DNA of 25,528 bases. Source: a virus. Under the pieces are notes generated by a model, which was not told the origin of the DNA, made no database searches, and was given only the letters and a program-made list of their open reading frames with translations. Of this stretch, positions 21,570-25,528 are shown one piece after another. Positions within the stretch are counted from its first letter, which is position 1, and each line of letters begins with the position of its first letter. The translations under genes and the position numbers were made by a program. The stretch spans positions 1 to 25,528 of the IMG/VR virus record IMGVR_UViG_3300025646_000331; one strand, 5' to 3'.

Positions 21570-21639
21570 AGACGCAAATAAAATTTTCAGGTCACTGTGA
21601 ACGCAATAAATATGATTGCATTGAGTGACTCTTGCGTCT
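21570..21639. repeat. Nested inverted repeats around a late promoter box
   Basis: Three nested inverted pairs: AGACGCAA/TTGCGTCT (21570-21577/21632-21639), GTCACT/AGTGAC (21591-21596/21624-21629) and GCAAT/ATTGC (21603-21607/21615-21619). The ATAAATA box overlaps the innermost arm and loop. Confidence 0.7.
21606..21612 (+). promoter_or_regulatory. Late promoter box ATAAATA (plus strand)
   Basis: GCAATAAATATG inside the nested inverted repeat, about 290 bases before gp32. No gene starts close by, so it is either a distal late promoter or chance. Confidence 0.4.
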
Positions 21640-21665
21640 GTAATGTTAAAAAGTTCTCGCAAAAC

Positions 21666-21672
21666 TATTTAT
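21666..21672 (-). promoter_or_regulatory. Late promoter box on minus strand
   Basis: TATTTAT on the plus strand reads GATAAATA on the minus strand, pointing at the holin-like gene that starts at 21546. Confidence 0.5.
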
Positions 21673-21756
21673 CCATTCTTTCGCAAGGGTTATATGCATA
21701 TTTTTTGTGTAAACACCCAAAATCAATCGAAAAACTGATAAATGGGCGAATAAGGA

Positions 21757-21763
21757 ATAAATA
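21757..21763 (+). promoter_or_regulatory. Late promoter box before gp32
   Basis: GGAATAAATATG, 142 bases before gp32 and directly ahead of the TTGACA box. Together they give gp32 both early and late transcription, as for T4 gene 32. Confidence 0.55.
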
Positions 21764-21767
21764 TGTA

Positions 21768-21796
21768 TTGACACAAAGAGAAATCTATTATAGACT
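21768..21796 (+). promoter_or_regulatory. Sigma-70-like promoter for gp32
   Basis: TTGACA (21768-21773), 17 bases, TAGACT (21791-21796). The predicted start near 21803 gives a leader of about 100 bases. The 17-base spacing equals that of the other early promoters, but the preceding AAGGC is missing. Confidence 0.7.
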
Positions 21797-21837
21797 ATCT
21801 AAGTGTTAAAAGTTTTCTCAATGAAAGCGAAACAAGT

Positions 21838-21853
21838 AAGATGATGGCATCTT
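21838..21853 (+). promoter_or_regulatory. Small hairpin in the gp32 leader
   Basis: AAGATG/CATCTT (21838-21843/21848-21853) with a four-base loop, followed by about 40 largely unstructured A/C-rich bases up to TTAGGAG. T4 gene 32 uses a 5' pseudoknot plus unstructured RNA for autogenous repression; this arrangement is similar in outline only. Confidence 0.4.
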
Positions 21854-21905
21854 GCGACAACACAAACTTAACTAAACTTAGGCACATACAATTAGGAGAA
21901 ACAAT

Positions 21906-22889
21906 ATGGCAAGTCTAGCAGACATTCGTGCCCGTCTAGCGGCACAAGAAAATCGTTCTACACAGAACTATCCCCAATCAGACGGAGCAATCTATCCTCA
22001 CTGGAAAATGGACGAAGGTGCAACTGCATCTATTCGTTTCTTGCCAGATGCGGACGGAAACAACTCTTTCTTTTGGGTAGAGCGTCAAATCATCAAGCTC
22101 CCATTCAACGGAGTCAAGGGTGATCCTAACATGAAACAAGTCACAGTTCAAGTACCATGCGTTGAAATGTTTGGTGAAAACTGTCCTGTTCTTGCAGAGG
22201 TTCGTCCTTGGTACAAAGATGAGACACTTAAAGAGATGGCTAACAAGTATTGGAAGAAGCGTTCTTATATCTTCCAGGGCTTTGTTCGTCAAAATCCTAT
22301 CGGTGATGATACTACTCCTGCAAACCCAATTCGTAGGTTCGTCATTTCACCACAAATCTTCCAGATCATTAAATCTTCATTGATGGATCCTGAGATTGAA
22401 GAATTGCCAACTGACTTGATGCGAGGTCTGGACTTTAATGTTCGTAAGACTTCAAAAGGCGGTTACGCTGATTACGGTACATCTTCATGGGCACGTAAAG
22501 AATCTGCTCTTACTGAAGTTGAACAAGCCGCAATCGAAGCACATGGTCTTTTCAATCTAGCAGACTTCTTGCCCAAGAAGCCAAGCGAAGCAGAACTGCG
22601 TGTCATTAAAGAAATGTTCGAAGCATCAGTAGATGGTCGTCCATACGATAATGACAAGTGGGGTGCATACTATCGTCCATATGGACTAGAAGCACCAGCT
22701 GGTAGTGCAAGTTCAGATGATTCTGACTCTGACTCAGCTCCAGCGACATCTGCACCCGTAGCCCAGGCACCTGCCCCGGCTCCAGTAGCAGAACCTGCTC
22801 CCTCGACTGCTCAAGCATCAGGACCTTCTAGCGACAAAGCACAGGATATTCTTGCAATGATTCGTGCAAGACAGCAAAACGCTAGCTAA
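21906..22889 (+). CDS. 32: Single-stranded DNA-binding protein gp32
   Basis: 327 residues. The N-terminal basic/helical segment (MASLADIRARLAA, for cooperative binding), the OB-fold core (28-240; PHWKMDEGATASIRFLPD, FVRQNP, FVISPQIF) and the acidic, Ala/Pro-rich tail (265-310) ending in a conserved SSDKAQDILAMIRAR tip are in gp32 order. Only two cysteines (C85, C93) lie in the region where T4 gp32 has its His-Cys3 zinc site, so zinc binding is doubtful. It coats single-stranded DNA in replication, recombination and repair and recruits UvsY and others through its tail. TTAGGAG precedes the ATG. A strong terminator follows. Confidence 0.95.
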   Translation: MASLADIRARLAAQENRSTQNYPQSDGAIYPHWKMDEGATASIRFLPDADGNNSFFWVERQIIKLPFNGVKGDPNMKQVTVQVPCVEMFGENCPVLAEVRPWYKDETLKEMANKYWKKRSYIFQGFVRQNPIGDDTTPANPIRRFVISPQIFQIIKSSLMDPEIEELPTDLMRGLDFNVRKTSKGGYADYGTSSWARKESALTEVEQAAIEAHGLFNLADFLPKKPSEAELRVIKEMFEASVDGRPYDNDKWGAYYRPYGLEAPAGSASSDDSDSDSAPATSAPVAQAPAPAPVAEPAPSTAQASGPSSDKAQDILAMIRARQQNAS

Positions 22890-22895
22890 AGAGTG

Positions 22896-22920
22896 TGGGG
22901 GAGGCAACTCCCCCATTTTT
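22896..22920 (+). terminator. Rho-independent terminator after gp32
   Basis: Perfect stem TGGGGGAG/CTCCCCCA (22896-22903/22908-22915), GCAA loop of GNRA type, then TTTTT. Confidence 0.95.
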
Positions 22921-22937
22921 GATTAGGAGATTTTAAA

Positions 22938-23171
22938 ATGACATTACCAGACGAAAGATTTCGAGCTTTAAAGCAAGGAAAGAAACTTTTAGAGGAACTT
23001 TGCGATCCAGGTAAGACTCCTAGAGTACCCAGCGTAGTTAGAGACAGGGCTCGCGGAGCACTGAGGCATTATCCTAGTGATTATGATTTAGATCAAATCG
23101 CAGATAATTGCCCAGATATCCTTGACAAAGTTTCATTTGCAGATAGACTAGCACAATCAAATAACCGATAG
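22938..23171 (+). CDS. BPSL0761-like small protein
   Basis: 77 residues. The order TLPDERFRAL, a helix, VPSVVRDRARGALRHYPSDYDLDQIAD matches the BPSL0761 family pattern (xPDERTRA ... RxARxLLRHYPxxxDL) found in betaproteobacterial genomes and phages; function unknown. TTAGGAG lies before the ATG. It is the first gene after the gp32 terminator and 8 bases ahead of uvsX, so it is probably cotranscribed with uvsX. Confidence 0.7.
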   Translation: MTLPDERFRALKQGKKLLEELCDPGKTPRVPSVVRDRARGALRHYPSDYDLDQIADNCPDILDKVSFADRLAQSNNR

Positions 23172-23179
23172 GAGGAAAA

Positions 23180-24256
23180 GTGGCTAAACCTTTTGATGTT
23201 TCCAAATTTAGGAAAGACATAACCAAGTCCATCGAAGGACTAAGTATTGGATTTAATGATCCAACAGACTGGGTTTCGACTGGTTCATACGCACTCAACT
23301 ACCTTATCTCAGGAGACTTTCACAAAGGTATCCCTCTAGGTAAGGTAACAGTGTTTGCGGGTGAATCTGGCTCAGGCAAATCATATATTTGTTCAGGCAA
23401 CTTAGTGCGTCATGCACAACAACAAGGCATCTTTGTAGTCCTTGTTGACTCAGAGAACGCACTAGATGAAGACTGGCTGAAAGCGATCGGTGTAGATACT
23501 TCAGAAGATAAACTTTTGAAACTGTCTATGTCAATGATCGATGACGTTGCAAAAACTATTTCAACCTTTATGAAAGATTACAAACTTTTGGATGAGAATG
23601 ATCGACCAAAAGTATTGTTTGTAATCGACTCACTAGGTATGTTGCTGACACCGACTGATGTTGACCAGTTCGATAAGGGTGATATGAAAGGTGACATGGG
23701 TCGTAAGCCCAAGGCACTGACTGCACTTGTTCGTAACTCAGTCAATATGTTTGGTGCACACAACGTTGGACTAGTAGCAACTAATCACACTTATGCATCG
23801 CAAGATATGTTTGACCCTGACGACAAAATCTCAGGTGGTCAAGGATTCATCTATGCATCTTCTATCGTAGTAGCAATGAAAAAGTTGAAACTCAAAGAAG
23901 ATGAAGATGGTAACAAGATCAGCGAAGTACGTGGTATCAGAGCCGCTTGTAAGGTGATGAAAACACGTTACGCAAAACCGTTCGAGGGTGTACAAGTTAA
24001 GATTCCATATGAGACAGGTATGAATCCTTATTCTGGACTAGTTGATTTGTTTGAGAAAGCAAATCTTCTTAAGAAAGAAGGCAACAGGCTCACATACGTA
24101 GCACAAGACGGTACCGAACTGAAGTTTTTCAGAAAGGGCTGGGAATCTAATAGTGAAGGATGTTTAGACAAAGTTATGGCTGAATACTCTACTGTAAAAA
24201 CTCAACTTGATTCAATAAATAACGAAGTTGAAGAAATTACAGAAGAGGAAGCATAA
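23180..24256 (+). CDS. uvsX: UvsX, RecA-like recombinase
   Basis: 358 residues from a GTG start with GGAGGAAAA directly upstream. Walker A GESGSGKS (61-68), a catalytic glutamate in DSENALD (E92) and Walker B VLFVID (145-150) are in place, as is the DNA-binding loop region around ISGGQGFIYASS. It forms filaments on DNA coated by gp32, with UvsY as loader, and drives strand invasion for recombination-dependent replication. Its C-terminus is acidic (EVEEITEEEA). The next gene starts one base after its stop. Confidence 0.96.
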   Translation: MAKPFDVSKFRKDITKSIEGLSIGFNDPTDWVSTGSYALNYLISGDFHKGIPLGKVTVFAGESGSGKSYICSGNLVRHAQQQGIFVVLVDSENALDEDWLKAIGVDTSEDKLLKLSMSMIDDVAKTISTFMKDYKLLDENDRPKVLFVIDSLGMLLTPTDVDQFDKGDMKGDMGRKPKALTALVRNSVNMFGAHNVGLVATNHTYASQDMFDPDDKISGGQGFIYASSIVVAMKKLKLKEDEDGNKISEVRGIRAACKVMKTRYAKPFEGVQVKIPYETGMNPYSGLVDLFEKANLLKKEGNRLTYVAQDGTELKFFRKGWESNSEGCLDKVMAEYSTVKTQLDSINNEVEEITEEEA

Positions 24257-24257
24257 C

Positions 24258-24515
24258 ATGAATCTAGTTGATTTAAACGAAATTTGGTCTTTGATCAAAC
24301 CCAGTCTCAGAGACGGCGACCCAAGAGAAGCCGCAGACCTAGTTGTACAACATCTTATCGATGTTGAAGGTCATACTTTTGCAGAGATTAAGAAAGCATT
24401 TGGTAACGATCCAGATATCAAAGAAGCACTTTCTTACTTTACTACAGAAGAGGAGTACGAAGAGGAAGAAGACTGGGGTGACGAGGATGATGAAGACGAA
24501 CTTGAATTTGAATAA
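24258..24515 (+). CDS. Small acidic protein between uvsX and uvsY
   Basis: 85 residues from ATG 24258; an in-frame ATG at 24228 lies inside uvsX and is not favoured. A helical N-terminal part (residues 1-62) is followed by a stretch of almost only Glu and Asp (64-85). It lies one base after uvsX and 3 bases before uvsY, so it is made together with the recombination proteins. The acidic tail could mimic DNA or bind a basic partner; no family is recognised. Confidence 0.75.
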   Translation: MNLVDLNEIWSLIKPSLRDGDPREAADLVVQHLIDVEGHTFAEIKKAFGNDPDIKEALSYFTTEEEYEEEEDWGDEDDEDELEFE

Positions 24516-24518
24516 TCT

Positions 24519-24977
24519 ATGAATTGGTACACACGCATCACACACGATCTTTCAGTAATTCCTGACTTCATCAGTCATTACGAAAATGAATTGATTTCAT
24601 CTAAATCCGATGTCAGGGTAAGCGGCGTTGTTGAAAAACAAATTGCCGCTTTACCCGGCATTACCGAACACCGATTTAATCAATTGCAAGAGATTGAAGC
24701 AGTCTTAAATTATCTTAATATCAGATTAAGAAAAATCCGCAGAACACATTTCCAGAAATATCTGGAGAAATATAACAGGGCCCTTACTAGCCGTGATGCT
24801 GAAAAGTATACTGACGGTGAGGACGAAGTTATCGACTTTGAATACCTAATCAACGAAGTAGCATTATTACGTAACAAGTATCTTGGTGTAATGAAAGGCT
24901 TAGATGCTAAACAGTGGCAACTGGGTCATATCGTCAGACTGCGTACCGCGGGCATGGAAGACGTAACCGTATCGTAA
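24519..24977 (+). CDS. uvsY: UvsY-like recombination mediator
   Basis: 152 residues (T4 UvsY is 137). The LPGITEHRFNQLQEIEAVLNYLN segment (45-67) followed by a basic helix RLRKIRRTHFQKYLEKYNRAL matches UvsY of marine T4-like phages. UvsY displaces gp32 and loads UvsX on single-stranded DNA. Position just after uvsX and the acidic gene supports this. Its stop codon lies inside the first unit of the tandem repeat at 24971. Confidence 0.85.
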   Translation: MNWYTRITHDLSVIPDFISHYENELISSKSDVRVSGVVEKQIAALPGITEHRFNQLQEIEAVLNYLNIRLRKIRRTHFQKYLEKYNRALTSRDAEKYTDGEDEVIDFEYLINEVALLRNKYLGVMKGLDAKQWQLGHIVRLRTAGMEDVTVS

Positions 24978-25020
24978 GTCATTGATTCTAATAGGATCGT
25001 AAGTTGTTGATTCTATTAGG
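24971..25020 (+). repeat. 25-base tandem repeat after uvsY
   Basis: Two units (24971-24995 and 24996-25020) with 3 differences by hand count. Each contains CGTAAGTCATTGATT or a variant and ends TATTAGG/TAATAGG. The first unit includes the uvsY stop codon. The core recurs at 3416-3430. Confidence 0.9.
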
Positions 25021-25066
25021 AATCCAAAAAAAGTTGAAAAATATCCAAAAAAGTGGATAAAAAGGC

Positions 25067-25095
25067 TTGACTTTGGGTTGGATTGGGTTCATAAT
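25067..25095 (+). promoter_or_regulatory. Early promoter TTGACT-17-CATAAT
   Basis: AAAGGCTTGACT with TTGACT at 25067-25072, 17 bases, CATAAT at 25090-25095, preceded by the AAAAAGTTGAAAAA element (25028-25041). Followed by ACGGAG before ATG 25127. Confidence 0.75.
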
Positions 25096-25126
25096 GTGTA
25101 CATAGACTGAGAAAACGGAGATCGTT

Positions 25127-25468
25127 ATGACTACTGCAATCACTGAAACCCAAGTTCTTGACATTCACGTAGAGGCTCTTCAGGCCGCTAAAAAAGCAGA
25201 ATCAGACTTTATCTCAAAGCACGGTGAACCTTGGTACTGTGGCTTTGCTTGGGTCGATGTTTACGGAGTTCGTTCTAACAGCAAGTTGGGCAAAGCCCTG
25301 CAGGCTGTAGGTTTTGATCGTTCATCTTATAGCAAATCTCTCAAACTTTGGAACCCGGGCGGTTCTGGTACCCAGTCAATGGACGTTAAAGAAACCGGAG
25401 CCCGCGCATATGCTGATGTCCTTCGCAAGTATGGCATCCAAGCATATATGGGTTCAAGAGCCGATTAA
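25127..25468 (+). CDS. Small conserved phage/bacterial protein, unknown
   Basis: 113 residues. GEPWYCGFAWVDVYGVRSNSK and the C-terminal QSMDVKETGARAYADVLRKYGI with a final GSRAD form a pattern found in many phage and prophage proteins of unknown function. It has its own early promoter and a good binding site (ACGGAG), so it is made at the start of infection. No catalytic motif can be identified. Confidence 0.82.
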   Translation: MTTAITETQVLDIHVEALQAAKKAESDFISKHGEPWYCGFAWVDVYGVRSNSKLGKALQAVGFDRSSYSKSLKLWNPGGSGTQSMDVKETGARAYADVLRKYGIQAYMGSRAD

Positions 25469-25473
25469 AAGGC

Positions 25474-25502
25474 TTGACATTGGTTCCAAAATCCATTATA
25501 AT
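25474..25502 (+). promoter_or_regulatory. Early promoter TTGACA-17-TATAAT
   Basis: Perfect boxes TTGACA (25474-25479) and TATAAT (25497-25502) with a 17-base spacer inside AAAAGGCTTGACATT. The window ends in ACACACGGAG, which looks like the ribosome binding site of the next gene, outside the window. Confidence 0.88.
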
Positions 25503-25528
25503 TATATCTTACACTGACACACACGGAG

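Larger units (their letters stand above)
21547..21905. promoter_or_regulatory. Divergent promoter region before gp32
   Basis: This 359-base region has no convincing gene. It holds three ATAAATA boxes (plus strand 21606-21612 and 21757-21763; minus strand 21672-21666), a TTGACA-type promoter (21768-21796), nested inverted repeats (21570-21639) and the gp32 leader. It is AT-rich and resembles the heavily regulated upstream region of T4 gene 32. Confidence 0.7.

Noticed and set aside
21597-21809. 70-codon plus-strand frame in the divergent region
   Set aside because: No ribosome binding site, odd composition, and it would run through an inverted repeat, two late boxes and the gp32 promoter.
24215-24221. 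ATAAATA inside uvsX
   Set aside because: Lies within a coding sequence of an early/middle-type gene run and 36 bases before a gene lacking other late features; may be chance.

Overview
The window reads as part of a T4-type myovirus (tailed phage) genome from an aquatic proteobacterial host. It is AT-rich and tightly packed, with nearly all genes on the + strand and frequent ATGA/TAATG overlaps. T4-type hallmarks are the large terminase (gp17 type), the single-stranded-DNA-binding protein gp32, UvsX and UvsY. Repeated ATAAATA boxes resemble the late promoters used with gp55-type sigma factors. A second promoter class has TTGAC(A/T) and a TATAAT-like -10 box always 17 bases apart, which looks like host sigma-70 (early) promoters. 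No integrase, transposase, intron endonuclease or CRISPR array was seen.

Layout. (1) 1-1100: three tRNA genes (Ile-GAT, Arg-TCT, and a CAT tRNA best read as Ile2), a YkuK-type RNase H-fold gene, then a circularly permuted two-piece tmRNA (ssrA). Its CCA-bearing acceptor half lies upstream of the half carrying the ANDNYYTEELRLAA tag frame, and it ends in a strong terminator. (2) 1100-3410: a 59-base direct repeat (late promoter plus first 16 codons of a nucleotidyltransferase-like gene) brackets a lipoprotein gene. The nucleotidyltransferase-like gene and a small helical gene follow. (3) 3416-6704: an early-promoter region with a MoxR-type AAA+ ATPase and, behind its own promoter, a DUF2201/VWA putative metallopeptidase. 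Two small genes and an unusually short Bfd-like [2Fe-2S] protein are joined to the latter almost without gaps. (4) 6736-8961: conserved small phage genes and thymidylate synthase. (5) 8954-16805: sugar-type enzymes (methyltransferase, SDR epimerase, DegT aminotransferase, FkbH-like HAD protein, second methyltransferase) surrounding probable virion proteins. (6) 16853-21143: terminase and a 900-residue mosaic protein. (7) 21145-21905: a lone minus-strand holin-like membrane gene and a promoter-rich divergent region. (8) 21906-24977: gp32, a BPSL0761-like gene, uvsX, a small acidic gene and uvsY, i.e. the recombination/replication core. (9) 24971-25528: repeats and two more early promoters around a small phage gene.

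The observations most worth following are: the permuted tmRNA with a paired, hairpin-rich intervening segment; the AAA+/VWA-metallopeptidase/mini-Bfd gene set; and N-termini that look like T4 capsid-targeting sequences (MxITE|L, MRAKEFITE|V), suggesting several unknown proteins are packaged in the head and injected. Two-piece phage tmRNAs have been described for the OM43 methylophage Melnitz and related SAR11 myophages (recalled, not searched), so this phage may belong to that broad marine/freshwater group. The exact host cannot be fixed from the window.
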